Source: Ralstonia sp. UBA689 (GTDB taxonomy: Bacteria > Pseudomonadota > Gammaproteobacteria > Burkholderiales > Burkholderiaceae). Taken from it: a DNA stretch of 42,195 nucleotides. Position numbers and translations under genes: made by a program. The number at the start of each line of letters is the position of its first letter. Within the stretch, counting starts at the first letter, position 1. Location of the stretch: contig NZ_DBMV01000023.1 in the NCBI RefSeq assembly GCF_002298975.1, positions 1 to 42,195 of the forward strand, in the 5' to 3' direction. Below the pieces are notes generated by a model, which was given only the letters and a program-made list of their open reading frames with translations, made no database searches and was not told the DNA's origin. Shown here one piece after another: positions 26,109-34,640 of this stretch.

Positions 26109-28325
26109 ATGGACTACGTACACGATCCACGCACCTTCCTCTACAGCCATTACGTCTCGCGCGGCATCCGCACTGCCACCGGCGTGATCGGCCTGACGCT
26201 GCTCGCCCTGCTGGTGATGGACCTGCAGGGCGCGATGGTGGTATCGATCGGTGCGATGTGCACCAGCCTGATGGACTTGCCCAGCCCGCTGCGGCACAAG
26301 TTCAACGAGATGCTGGCGTGCGTGCTGCTGACCACAGCAATCACCTTCATCGTGGCGGTGGCCACGCCGTACCCGATCCTGCCGGTGGTGATCGTGCTGG
26401 TCACTTTCCTGGCCGGGCTGATGGTGGCGTACGGCAACAAGACGATGCCGCTGCAGTTCGCGGCGCTGTTCGTCATGACGCTCACCTTTACCGAGGAGTT
26501 CGCCTTCCGCGAAGCGGTGGAACACACCGTGCAGTTCTTCCTCGGTGCCGCCGGCTACATGGCTTTTGCGATGGCGGTGGCGTGGGTCCAGCGGCGCCGC
26601 ATCAAGGAGCAGGTGCTGGCCGAGTGCTTGTACGAACTGGCCGTGTACGTCGAGCGCAAGGCCGGCTTCTACGACGCCTCCAAGGATTTCGACGAACAGT
26701 TCAACGCGCTCGTGCGCCAGCAGATTTCCGTCGCCGACAAGCAGCAGGTGGCGCGCGACTTCGTCTTCCGCGACAACCGCACCGCCAGCGACGGGCGCCT
26801 GGTGCAGATCCACATGCGGATGCTCGACATCTACGAGTACCTGCTGTCGTCCAACACCGATTACCCGCTGCTGCGCCAGTGGCTGGCCGATGCCGAGATC
26901 CTGCGCCTGCTGCACGGGATCATCGAGCGCCTGCGCCAGGACATCGAGGGCGTCGCCTACGCTGTCGGTCGCGATCACCCGTCGCCCACGCCGATGTCGT
27001 ACGAGCAGGAGATGGCCGCCATCGACGCGGCGTTGCAGGAACTGCAGCGCGATCCCCACGGCACGCCGCTGGAGGCGATTGCCGCGCTGGAGGAATCGGT
27101 GGCGACGGTGCGCGGCGCGATCCGCCTGATGGCGCAATTGCATGCCGCCACCGCCACGCAGGTCGAGCCGTCCAAGGTGCTGCTGCGTCCTGACATGACG
27201 CCGTTCCTGACGCGCCAGAAGTACGAACTGCGGCTGGTGCTGGAAGAGTTGACGTGGCGCTCGCCTGTGCTGCGTTTTGCGCTGCGCATCTCGATGGCGG
27301 TCGCGGCCGGGCTGTGGATTGCAGGCCACCTGCCGTATGCCTCGCATGGCTACTGGGTCTTGCTGACCATTGTCGTGATCCTCAAGCCGACCTTCAGCAT
27401 GACGCGCCAGCGCAATGTGGACCGCGTGCTCGGCACCCTCATTGGCTGCGTGATCGCGGCGGTGATCCTGCACTACACCCATTCGACGTGGATTCTGATG
27501 GGCGTGCTGTACCTGTCCGCCGCCGCCAGCGCCGCCTTCGTCACCGTCCGCTACCGCTACACGGCCATCGCCGCGTGCGTGCAGGTGCTCATCCAGATCA
27601 ACCTGCTGCTGCCCGGCGCCAAGAACGTCGTCGGCGAGCGGCTGATCGATACGCTGATCGGCGCGGCCATCGCCACCGCTTTCAGCTACGTGTTGCCCGC
27701 CTGGGAATACCGCAACCTGCCCAAACGGGTGGACGACGTGCTGCGCACCAACCGGCGCTTTATCGAGGCGGCGCGCGACTTGCTGCTCGGCTCGCTTAAG
27801 GACGATTTCGCCTACCGCGTGCAGCGCAAGCAATACATGGAATCGCTGACCGGCTTGATCTCCGCCTTCGCGCGCATGCTGGACGAGCCCAAGAGCCGCC
27901 ACCGCGCGGTGGACAATCTGAACCGCTTCATTGTGCAGAACTACCTGGTGGCCGCGCATGTGGCCGCCGTGCGCATCCTGGTGCGCCAGCGCACGCAGGA
28001 GTTGGATGAGGCCGACACGCGCGCGCTCATCGAGCAGACTGTCGAGTCCGCTCTGGAAAGCCTCACGCGTGCCAAGGAGCGCTTTGACCAAGCCGTGCAC
28101 GAAGGTGGCTGGGGGGTGCGCCCGCGAGACACACAGGAACTCGGTGCGGCAGATTTTGCCGATCAGGCGGCGCGTTCGCGCATGGTCGATGCGGCGACGG
28201 AGTCCGATTCGCTGTCGGCCATGCACCTGCTGGAGCGGCGCCTGCAGGCGCTGCGGGCCGATACGACCAAGATCGCGTTGCGCTGCGGCGCATTGGGCCG
28301 CGCGCTGCGCATTTCGAGGGACTAG
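26109..28325 (+). CDS. FUSC/YccS-family inner-membrane protein
   Basis: A 738-aa protein with the two-block layout of the YccS/YhfK (FUSC) family. A first set of membrane helices spans ~20-160 (GVIGLTLLALLVMDLQGAMVV and others). A large cytosolic helical region follows (~165-385). The second, FUSC-type membrane block lies at ~389-540 with HGYWVLLTIVVILKPTFSMT and RVLGTLIG. A cytosolic helical tail ends the protein. Relatives are implicated in efflux of aromatic acids; the substrate is unknown here. The frame continues upstream into the M61 gene, but the ATG at 26109 fits the first helix. No clear ribosome binding site, so coupling to the M61 gene is likely. Confidence 0.88.
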   Translation: MDYVHDPRTFLYSHYVSRGIRTATGVIGLTLLALLVMDLQGAMVVSIGAMCTSLMDLPSPLRHKFNEMLACVLLTTAITFIVAVATPYPILPVVIVLVTFLAGLMVAYGNKTMPLQFAALFVMTLTFTEEFAFREAVEHTVQFFLGAAGYMAFAMAVAWVQRRRIKEQVLAECLYELAVYVERKAGFYDASKDFDEQFNALVRQQISVADKQQVARDFVFRDNRTASDGRLVQIHMRMLDIYEYLLSSNTDYPLLRQWLADAEILRLLHGIIERLRQDIEGVAYAVGRDHPSPTPMSYEQEMAAIDAALQELQRDPHGTPLEAIAALEESVATVRGAIRLMAQLHAATATQVEPSKVLLRPDMTPFLTRQKYELRLVLEELTWRSPVLRFALRISMAVAAGLWIAGHLPYASHGYWVLLTIVVILKPTFSMTRQRNVDRVLGTLIGCVIAAVILHYTHSTWILMGVLYLSAAASAAFVTVRYRYTAIAACVQVLIQINLLLPGAKNVVGERLIDTLIGAAIATAFSYVLPAWEYRNLPKRVDDVLRTNRRFIEAARDLLLGSLKDDFAYRVQRKQYMESLTGLISAFARMLDEPKSRHRAVDNLNRFIVQNYLVAAHVAAVRILVRQRTQELDEADTRALIEQTVESALESLTRAKERFDQAVHEGGWGVRPRDTQELGAADFADQAARSRMVDAATESDSLSAMHLLERRLQALRADTTKIALRCGALGRALRISRD

Positions 28326-28326
28326 G

Positions 28327-28345
28327 CCCGACGGCCGGCGTCGGG
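28327..28345 (+). terminator. Hairpin just after the FUSC gene
   Basis: CCCGACG-GCCGG-CGTCGGG, a perfect 7-bp stem starting 2 bp after the stop. There is no T-tract, so it may be a rho-independent-like pause or a 3'-end stabiliser. Confidence 0.55.
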
Positions 28346-28364
28346 GCATCCGACGATGCGCCGG

Positions 28365-28747
28365 AAAGACACGTATGCAAGGCGCCGAGCCCCATCGGCG
28401 AAGCTCTAAGGCCGACTGATGAGGCCTGGCGCACGGTCAATAGGGTTCGGAGCGCCATCTGAACGACACGCAAAGACCCGCCGGCGATGCTCTGAGGTTG
28501 ACGCTCAGGCCTGGAAGGCCGACATCGAGCTTCAGAGAGCCATCGACGGGGCTCGGAGCGTCATTGGCGCGTCGCTCGGAGAGCCAACGTCGAAGCTCAG
28601 AGGGTCAAAGTCGAAGCTTAGAGAGTCAAAGGCGAGCCTCGGAGAGTCAAAGTCGAGTCTCAGAGGGTCAAGATCGAGGCTCGGAGAGTCAACATCGACG
28701 TTCGACCCGTCATCGATGCGATTCAGTGGGTTGCCTGTGAGCCTCAG
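28365..28747. repeat. Degenerate 21-bp tandem repeat array
   Basis: The spacer between the FUSC gene and ung consists of about 18 tandem units of 21 bp, a few of 20 or 23 bp. The best-conserved units run 28580-28600, 28601-28621, 28622-28642, 28643-28663, 28664-28684 and 28685-28705. The unit starts AGAGTCAAAG or AGGGTCAAAG and ends TCGAAGCTCRG or similar. Conservation decays towards both sides, with recognisable units at 28388-28408 (AGCCCC...GAAGCTCTA) and 28536-28556. Frames on both strands stay partly open because 21 is a multiple of 3, but no start site or known domain supports a gene. Confidence 0.85.
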
Positions 28748-29544
28748 CCTACCTGCGGCTTCAGCCAATCGATCGTCGGCTGGTGTTGCGACGCGAGCCA
28801 ATCATTGGCCGCTTTGAAATGCCCGCACCCAAGGAACCCGCGATGCGCCGACAGCGGCGATGGGTGCGGCGCCTCCAGCACGAGATGCCCCATTTGCGCG
28901 TCATGCAGCAGTGTCCGCTTGGCCTGCGCATGGCTACCCCACAGCATGAACACGCGTTTGTGACCGACGCGCGCCAGATGCTCCAGCAGGCAATCGGTGA
29001 TGCGTTCCCAGCCGCGCTTGGCGTGGCTGGCGGCTTGGCCTTGCTCGACCGTCAGCACGGTGTTGAGCAGCAGCACACCTTGCTGCGACCAGCCTTCCAG
29101 ATTGCCCGAGGTGCCGGCCAGCTTCTGGCCGAATTCCGCTTCGATTTCCTTGTAGATATTGCGCAGGCTCGGTGGCACGCGCACACCATTGGGCACCGAG
29201 AATGCCAGCCCGTGCGCCTGGGGAATCTCGCGGCCATCGACGATGCCGGTGCCGTGGTATGGGTCCTGACCGAGGATCACCACGCGCACGTCATCCACCG
29301 CCGTCAGGTGCAGGGCGCGGAAGACATCAGTCGGGAAGATCGGCTTGCCCGCCGCACGCTCGCCGTCGACGAAGGCGCACAGCGCGGGCCAGTCGGTCTG
29401 CGCAAGGCAGGGCGTGAGCAGCGATTTCCAGTCGGCGGGCAGGGCGTCGAATTGCTTGGCGAGCGGAACAAAAGCGCCGCTTGTGGCTTCAGCGGCGGGT
29501 TCGTCAAACAGGGCGGCCTGCGCCGGATCGGCGCGGCGCATCAT
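28744..29544 (-). CDS. ung: Uracil-DNA glycosylase
   Basis: Ung removes uracil from DNA and starts base excision repair. The 266-aa protein has the water-activating motif GQDPYHG (92-98, catalytic Asp94), the SLRNIYKEI stretch and the minor-groove loop HPSPLSAHRG (228-237). Starts: ATG at 29544 overlaps the stop of the CYTH gene (ATGA), with a second ATG one codon later. It is the distal gene of the trp operon string. Its stop codon abuts the 21-bp repeat array. Confidence 0.95.
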   Translation of the reverse strand: MMRRADPAQAALFDEPAAEATSGAFVPLAKQFDALPADWKSLLTPCLAQTDWPALCAFVDGERAAGKPIFPTDVFRALHLTAVDDVRVVILGQDPYHGTGIVDGREIPQAHGLAFSVPNGVRVPPSLRNIYKEIEAEFGQKLAGTSGNLEGWSQQGVLLLNTVLTVEQGQAASHAKRGWERITDCLLEHLARVGHKRVFMLWGSHAQAKRTLLHDAQMGHLVLEAPHPSPLSAHRGFLGCGHFKAANDWLASQHQPTIDWLKPQVG

Positions 29545-30200
29545 GCTTGCGCTCCCTTGGCCTGCGCGCGCAACTGATAGCCGCGCTGCGCCTTGCTGAC
29601 ATCCAGCGGCGTCAGGCCGGGCATGGCGGTGCGCAGCGTTTGCGTCCAGGCGAGCAGGCGTTCGGCAATCGCCACTTCGTCGAGCGTGCTGCCGGCGGCC
29701 GGTTTCCACTCAAGTTCCAGTTCGTCGATGGGTTCGCGAGCATCCGTGCCGGGGATCAGGATGGCGCCGGCATCCAACGCAATCTCGATCTCGCCGCCAG
29801 CGGCTGCCACGTGCCACAGGCGGCGCGTGAAGTCGGTGCGGAACAGTGGGGCAAGGGCGCTGGCGTGCGGGCGGACATAGTCGGCAGCCTCCGCTGCGTT
29901 GTGGGCGACGAAGGCTTCGACCGAAAGTGCATCACTCTCCAGCGGCACTTCCCATTCGTGCCGTGCGGAGAGGCCAGACGTACTCACTGCTGCGGTTTTC
30001 AGCGTCTGCAACCACTGGCTGCCGTGCAGGCGCACACGCAGCGCAGCGCGGTTGCGCGCCAGTGCGTGATCGGGCGTGTCGTAATAGACGTTGGCCAGCT
30101 CCACCGAGCCAGCCGCTTGCGCATGCGCATCCAGCCAGCCGACCAGCGCTGCATGCGCGCCAGTCGGGACAGCCAGTTTCAGTTCAATCTCACGTGCCAT
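29541..30200 (-). CDS. CYTH domain protein (triphosphate-tunnel metalloenzyme)
   Basis: A 219-aa protein with the hallmark EIELKL at residues 4-9. Further tunnel residues are in ANVYYDTPDHALARNRAALRVRL (R-x-R pattern), WLQTLKTAA and HEWEVPLE. CYTH enzymes bind triphosphate in a beta-barrel; bacterial stand-alone members such as YgiF act as inorganic triphosphatases. Other substrates are possible. It lies 12 bp after trpC and overlaps ung by 4 bp, so it is translated from the same transcript. No link to tryptophan synthesis is known. Confidence 0.9.
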   Translation of the reverse strand: MAREIELKLAVPTGAHAALVGWLDAHAQAAGSVELANVYYDTPDHALARNRAALRVRLHGSQWLQTLKTAAVSTSGLSARHEWEVPLESDALSVEAFVAHNAAEAADYVRPHASALAPLFRTDFTRRLWHVAAAGGEIEIALDAGAILIPGTDAREPIDELELEWKPAAGSTLDEVAIAERLLAWTQTLRTAMPGLTPLDVSKAQRGYQLRAQAKGAQA

Positions 30201-30212
30201 CGCTCAGGCACA

Positions 30213-31016
30213 TCAAGCAAACAGGCGGGCCAGTTCGGCACCGGGGTCGTCGGCGCGCATGAAGGCTTCTCCGACCAGGAACGCGTTGACCGCGGCGGCG
30301 CGCATCTTGCGCACGTCATCCGGCGCGAGGATGCCCGATTCGGTGACGACGATGCGGTCGTCCGGCATGTGCTTGAGCAGGCCGAGCGTGGTGTCGAGCG
30401 TGGTTTCGAAGGTGCGCAGGTTGCGGTTGTTCACGCCCACCAGCGGCGTGGACAGGCGTAGCGCGCGGTCCAGCTCGTGGCCGTCGTGCACTTCCACCAG
30501 CACGTCCATGCCGAGTTCGAGCGCGCAGGCTTCCAGCTCGGTCATCAGCCCCTGGTCCAGCGCAGCGACGATCAGCAGGATGCAGTCCGCGCCCCACGAG
30601 CGCGCCTCGTACACCTGGTACAGGTCGACCATGAAATCCTTGCGCAGCACCGGCAGCGCGCAGGCGGCGCGGGCCTCACGCAGGTAATCGGCGCGGCCCT
30701 GGAAGAACTGCTCGTCAGTCAGCACCGACAGGCAGGCGGCGCCGTGTTCTGCATAGCCGCGGGCGATGTCGGCGGGCTTGAAGTTCGGGCGCAGCACGCC
30801 CTTGGACGGCGATGCCTTCTTCACTTCGGCAATGACGGCAGCGTTGCCCGCGCCGATCTTGTCGCGCATGGACTTGGCAAAGCCGCGGGGGCCGAGGGCG
30901 CTGTCAGTGCGGTTGGCCTCGGCCTCGGCGCGCACGCTGGAGAGGTCACGATGCTTGCGCGCGGCGGCCACTTCTTCGGCCTTTACGGCCAGGATTTTCT
31001 GCAGGATGTCGGACAT
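30213..31016 (-). CDS. trpC: Indole-3-glycerol phosphate synthase
   Basis: TrpC closes the indole ring from CdRP to indole-3-glycerol phosphate. The 267-aa TIM barrel shows AVIAEVKKASPSKGVLR (substrate phosphate site and catalytic Lys), LRKDFMVDLYQVYEA, LVEVHDGHELDRAL, VGVNNRNLRTFE and VVTESGI. Start at MSDILQKILAVKAEE, one base after the trpD stop. It is a monofunctional enzyme, without the TrpF fusion of E. coli. Confidence 0.96.
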   Translation of the reverse strand: MSDILQKILAVKAEEVAAARKHRDLSSVRAEAEANRTDSALGPRGFAKSMRDKIGAGNAAVIAEVKKASPSKGVLRPNFKPADIARGYAEHGAACLSVLTDEQFFQGRADYLREARAACALPVLRKDFMVDLYQVYEARSWGADCILLIVAALDQGLMTELEACALELGMDVLVEVHDGHELDRALRLSTPLVGVNNRNLRTFETTLDTTLGLLKHMPDDRIVVTESGILAPDDVRKMRAAAVNAFLVGEAFMRADDPGAELARLFA

Positions 31017-31017
31017 G

Positions 31018-32055
31018 TCAGGCTTTGAACCGGTTGGTGACGCGCACGAGTTCATCGAGCTTGGCGCGCGCTGCGCCGGAGGCGATCGCCTCGCGGGCCA
31101 GCTTCATGCCGTCGCCGATCGAGCCGGCGATGTTGGCCGCATACAGCGCCGCGCCCGCGTTGAGCGAGACGATCTCGCGCGGCGTGCCGGGCTTGTTTTC
31201 CAGCGCTTCGAGCAGCATGGCTTTGGATTCCTCGGCGTCGGCCACCTTCAGGCTGCGGTTCGAGACCATCTGCAGCCCAAAGTCTTCCGGGTGGATCTCG
31301 TATTCGGTCACCACACCATCCTTCAGCTCGCCGACCAGCGTAGCCGCACCCAGCGACACCTCGTCCATGCCGTCCTTCCCGTACACGACCACGGCGTGCT
31401 TGGCGCCCAGACGCTGCATCACGCGCACCTGGATGCCGACGAGGTCCGGATGGAACACGCCCATCAGGATGTTCGGCGCGCCGGCCGGGTTTGTCAGCGG
31501 CCCGAGGATGTTGAAGATGGTGCGCACGCCCAGCTCCTTGCGGATCGGGGCGACGTTCTTCATGGCGGGGTGGTGGTTGGGCGCGAACATGAAGCCGATG
31601 CCCGCCGTCTCGATGGATTCGGCCACCTGCTCGGGCGTGAGCATGATGTTGACGCCCAGTGCCTCCAGCACATCGGCGCTGCCCGACTTGGAGCTGACGC
31701 CGCGCCCGCCGTGTTTTGCGATGCGTGCGCCGGCCGCAGCCGCCACGAACATCGATGCGGTGGAGATGTTGAACGTGTTGGCGCCGTCGCCGCCCGTGCC
31801 AACGATGTCGACAAAGTGATCCGACACCTCAGCCGGTACGTCGACCTTGGTGGCGAACTCACGCATCACGGTGGCGGCAGCCGCGATTTCGCCGATGGTC
31901 TCTTTCTTGACGCGCAGCCCCACGGTGATGGCGGCGGCCATGACGGGCGACATCTCGCCGCGCATGATCAGCCGCATCAGGTGCAGCATTTCGTCGTGGA
32001 AGATCTCGCGGTGTTCGATACAGCGCGTCAGCGCTTCTTGCGGGGTGATGGACAT
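31018..32055 (-). CDS. trpD: Anthranilate phosphoribosyltransferase
   Basis: TrpD transfers phosphoribose from PRPP to anthranilate. The 345-aa protein has the glycine-rich VDIVGTGGDGANTFNISTASMFVAAAAG (PRPP binding), KHGGRGVSSKSGSADVLEALG, and FNILGPLTNPAG. The start at MSITPQEALTRC is chosen against open upstream sequence. It is separated from the glutamine amidotransferase TrpG, unlike the E. coli fusion. It follows a small periplasmic-protein gene by 13 bp. Confidence 0.96.
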   Translation of the reverse strand: MSITPQEALTRCIEHREIFHDEMLHLMRLIMRGEMSPVMAAAITVGLRVKKETIGEIAAAATVMREFATKVDVPAEVSDHFVDIVGTGGDGANTFNISTASMFVAAAAGARIAKHGGRGVSSKSGSADVLEALGVNIMLTPEQVAESIETAGIGFMFAPNHHPAMKNVAPIRKELGVRTIFNILGPLTNPAGAPNILMGVFHPDLVGIQVRVMQRLGAKHAVVVYGKDGMDEVSLGAATLVGELKDGVVTEYEIHPEDFGLQMVSNRSLKVADAEESKAMLLEALENKPGTPREIVSLNAGAALYAANIAGSIGDGMKLAREAIASGAARAKLDELVRVTNRFKA

Positions 32056-32068
32056 GGTGGTTCCGTAT

Positions 32069-32515
32069 TCAGTTGGGCGCCGCCGGAGCCGCAGCCGGGG
32101 TGGCCGGCTGTGCGGCTTCACGCAGGGCGCCGATGCGCTCGCGCGAGAGATCGGCCTCGCACGCGGCTTCAGCCAGGTCGGCATCGGGCGTGTTGCGGGC
32201 CAAGCGGCGTGACAGGTCGCATTCGGCCTGCCGATAGAGTTGGTGTGCGCGCACGGTGCGGTCGAAGGCCATGGCGGCGCCGCGGTCGATGCCGTCCTTG
32301 GCGGCCACGCGTGTGCGCAGGTCGTTGCGTCGTGCGGATTCCACCGCCGCCAACTCGGCCAGCGCAGCCTTGCGCGCGGCCTGCACGCAGTGGGCGACGT
32401 CGCCGGCTTCGGGCTGGGCGGTGCGGCAGGCTTGCAGCGTGCCGGCCATCGCCGACAGCGGCGCCAGCATCGCCGTCGCTGCCGTCATCAGCGCCGCGCA
32501 CGCACGGGCGCGCAT
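32069..32515 (-). CDS. LprI-like exported protein inside the trp operon
   Basis: A 148-aa exported protein between trpG and trpD. A signal peptide (~24 residues, ending AMAG) is followed by a helical domain with four cysteines (C30, C43, C99, C119). The segment AFDRTVRAHQLYRQAECDLSRRL followed by EAACEADLSRERIGALRE resembles the LprI/DUF1311 pattern of lysozyme-inhibitor-like proteins; the match is by eye. A Pro/Ala tail closes it. Its start overlaps the trpG stop by one base (TGATG), so it is translationally coupled. A role in tryptophan synthesis is unlikely; co-expression is what the sequence shows. Confidence 0.75.
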   Translation of the reverse strand: MRARACAALMTAATAMLAPLSAMAGTLQACRTAQPEAGDVAHCVQAARKAALAELAAVESARRNDLRTRVAAKDGIDRGAAMAFDRTVRAHQLYRQAECDLSRRLARNTPDADLAEAACEADLSRERIGALREAAQPATPAAAPAAPN

Positions 32516-33084
32516 CAGACGCGTTCCTTCAGGAAGTTGGCGAGCAGCGCGTGGCCATGTTCCGACAGGATCGATTCCGGGTGGAACTGCACGCCCTCCA
32601 CGGGCAGCGTCTTGTGGCGCACGCCCATGATTTCGCCATCTTCCGTCCAGGCGGTGACCTCCAGGCAGTCGGGCAGCGTCTCGCGCTCGATCGCCAGCGA
32701 GTGATAGCGCGTCACCTTGAAGTGGCGCGGCAGGTTGGCGAACACGCCGACGCCGGTGTTCTCAATGGTGCTGACCTTGCCGTGCATCACCTTCTGCGCA
32801 CGGATCACGCGCCCGCCGAACGCATCGGCAATGGCCTGGTGCCCCAGGCACACGCCCAGGATGGGCACGCGCCCCGCAAAGTGCTTGAGCGCCGGAACGA
32901 GGATGCCGGCTTCCGCCGGTGTGCACGGCCCGGGCGACAGGCAGATCCGCTCGGGGTTCAGGCGCTCGATGTCTTCGATCGTGATCTCGTCGTTGCGATA
33001 CGTGCGCACGTCCTGACCCAACTCGCCGAAGTACTGGACGATGTTGTAGGTAAAGGAGTCGTAGTTGTCGATCATCAAAAGCAT
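32515..33084 (-). CDS. trpG: Anthranilate synthase glutamine amidotransferase component
   Basis: TrpG supplies ammonia from glutamine to TrpE. The 189-aa class I amidotransferase has the triad C79 (ILGVCLGHQ), H168 and E170 (VQFHPES), and the oxyanion region LSPGPCTP. The start at MLLMIDNYDSFTYN follows trpE by 17 bp; longer open sequence upstream is not homologous. It may also serve folate synthesis (PabA role), as in other bacteria with a single gene; that is inference. Confidence 0.96.
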   Translation of the reverse strand: MLLMIDNYDSFTYNIVQYFGELGQDVRTYRNDEITIEDIERLNPERICLSPGPCTPAEAGILVPALKHFAGRVPILGVCLGHQAIADAFGGRVIRAQKVMHGKVSTIENTGVGVFANLPRHFKVTRYHSLAIERETLPDCLEVTAWTEDGEIMGVRHKTLPVEGVQFHPESILSEHGHALLANFLKERV

Positions 33085-33101
33085 GTTGGGCTCCTTACCA
33101 C

Positions 33102-34640
33102 TCAAAAGAAATCGGCATCGAGGCCGTCCTGCACCTGCTCGGCAGCGCGCAGCACGGCGCGCGCCTTGTGTTCGGTCTCGCGCCATTCGGCATCGGGGTC
33201 CGAATCGGCCACCACGCCGGCGGCGGCCTGCACATACAGGTTGCCGTCCTTGATGATGCCGGTGCGGATGGCGATGGCCAGGTCCATCTCGCCCGAGAAC
33301 GAGAGATAGCCCACCGCGCCGCCGTAGATGCCGCGCTTGACCGGCTCCAGCTCGTCGATGATCTCCATCGCACGCACCTTGGGCGCGCCCGACAGCGTGC
33401 CGGCCGGGAAGGTCGCGCGCAGCACGTCCATGTTGGTCATGCCGGGCTTCAGGCGCCCCTCGACCGAACTGACGATGTGCTGCACGTGGGAATACTTCTC
33501 GATGATCATCTGGTCCGTCACTTTGACCGAGCCGATTTCGGCAATGCGGCCGATGTCGTTGCGCGCCAGGTCGATCAGCATGACGTGCTCGGCGATCTCC
33601 TTCGGATCGTTGAGCAGCTCGGTGGCGAGTTCAGCATCGCGCTCGGGCGTGTTGCCGCGCGGGCGCGTGCCGGCCAGCGGGCGGATCGTGACGATGCGGG
33701 CGGATTCATCCGCACCATTGCCATTGCTGCCTTCGCCAGCCGGCACACGGCGCTCTTCCTGCCGCACCAGGATTTCCGGCGAGGCCCCGACGATCTGCAT
33801 GTCGCCGAAGTTGTAGAAGTACATATACGGCGATGGGTTCAGCGAGCGCAGCGCGCGGTACAGCGACAGCGGCGCATCGCGGAACGGCTTGACCAGGCGC
33901 TGGCCGATCTGCACCTGCATCATGTCGCCAGCGGCGATGTACTCCTTGGCCTTGAGCACAGCGGTGATGTAGTCCGCCTTGTCGAACTCGCGGATGGTGT
34001 CCGTGCGCACCGACGGCGACGTCACCGGCACATCCACCGGCTGGTGCAGCTTGGTGCGCAGCGCACGCAGGCGTTGCTTGGCGCGCGAATAGGCCTCGGG
34101 CTTGGACGGATCGGCGTAGACGATCAGGTAAAGCTTGCCTGACAGGTTGTCGATCACGGCCAGCTCTTCGCACAGCATGAGCTGGATGTCGGGCAGTTGC
34201 AGGTCGTCGGGCGGGGCAGTCTCAGCCAGGCGGGGCTCGATGAAGCGCACGGCGTCATAGCCGAAGTAGCCTGCCAGGCCGCCGCAGAAGCGGGGCAGGC
34301 CGGGGCGCAGCGCCACCTTCTGGCGGCGCTCGAAGGCGGCGATGAAGTCCAGCGGGTTGCCCTCGTGCGTTTCCACCACCTTGCCGTCGGTCACCACCTC
34401 GGTGTGGTTGCCCTTCACACGTAGCAGCGTGTGCGCGTGCAGGCCAATGAACGAGTAGCGCCCGAAGCGCTCGCCGCCCACCACCGATTCCAGCAGGAAC
34501 GTGTGCGTGCCGCGGTCGTGCGATTGCGCCAGCTTCAGGTACAGCGACAGCGGCGTCTCCAGGTCGGCCAGTGCCTCGGCAATCAGCGGGATGCGGTTGT
34601 AGCCCTGGTCGGCCAGCGATTTGAATTCGAGTTCGGTCAT
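33102..34640 (-). CDS. trpE: Anthranilate synthase component I
   Basis: TrpE makes anthranilate from chorismate with ammonia from TrpG. The 512-aa protein has the N-terminal feedback-site motif LLES (49-52), central MQVQIGQRLVKPF, and the C-terminal active-site stretches IRPLAGTRPRG, EIAEHVMLIDLARND, LKPGMTNMDVLRATFPAGTLSGAPK and KRGIYGGAVGYLSFSG. First structural gene of trpEG-(LprI-like)-trpDC. Expression is probably set by the leader peptide and attenuator located at 34760-35031, plus feedback inhibition by Trp through the LLES site. Confidence 0.97.
   Translation of the reverse strand: MTELEFKSLADQGYNRIPLIAEALADLETPLSLYLKLAQSHDRGTHTFLLESVVGGERFGRYSFIGLHAHTLLRVKGNHTEVVTDGKVVETHEGNPLDFIAAFERRQKVALRPGLPRFCGGLAGYFGYDAVRFIEPRLAETAPPDDLQLPDIQLMLCEELAVIDNLSGKLYLIVYADPSKPEAYSRAKQRLRALRTKLHQPVDVPVTSPSVRTDTIREFDKADYITAVLKAKEYIAAGDMMQVQIGQRLVKPFRDAPLSLYRALRSLNPSPYMYFYNFGDMQIVGASPEILVRQEERRVPAGEGSNGNGADESARIVTIRPLAGTRPRGNTPERDAELATELLNDPKEIAEHVMLIDLARNDIGRIAEIGSVKVTDQMIIEKYSHVQHIVSSVEGRLKPGMTNMDVLRATFPAGTLSGAPKVRAMEIIDELEPVKRGIYGGAVGYLSFSGEMDLAIAIRTGIIKDGNLYVQAAAGVVADSDPDAEWRETEHKARAVLRAAEQVQDGLDADFF

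Noticed and set aside
25980..28349. 789-codon minus-strand frame opposite the FUSC gene
   Set aside because: Antisense shadow with His/Gln/Arg-rich composition; no start signal or family resemblance.
28365..28747. CRISPR array
   Set aside because: Units are directly contiguous and degenerate, with no unique spacers and no cas genes.
28419..28817. ORF with heptad-like Ser/Lys/Leu repeats in the 21-bp repeat array
   Set aside because: Open frames arise on both strands simply because the repeat period is divisible by 3; there is no ribosome binding site, and the ORF runs into ung antisense.
30766..33309. 847-codon plus-strand frame across trpC, trpD and trpG
   Set aside because: Crosses several well-identified trp genes on the opposite strand.
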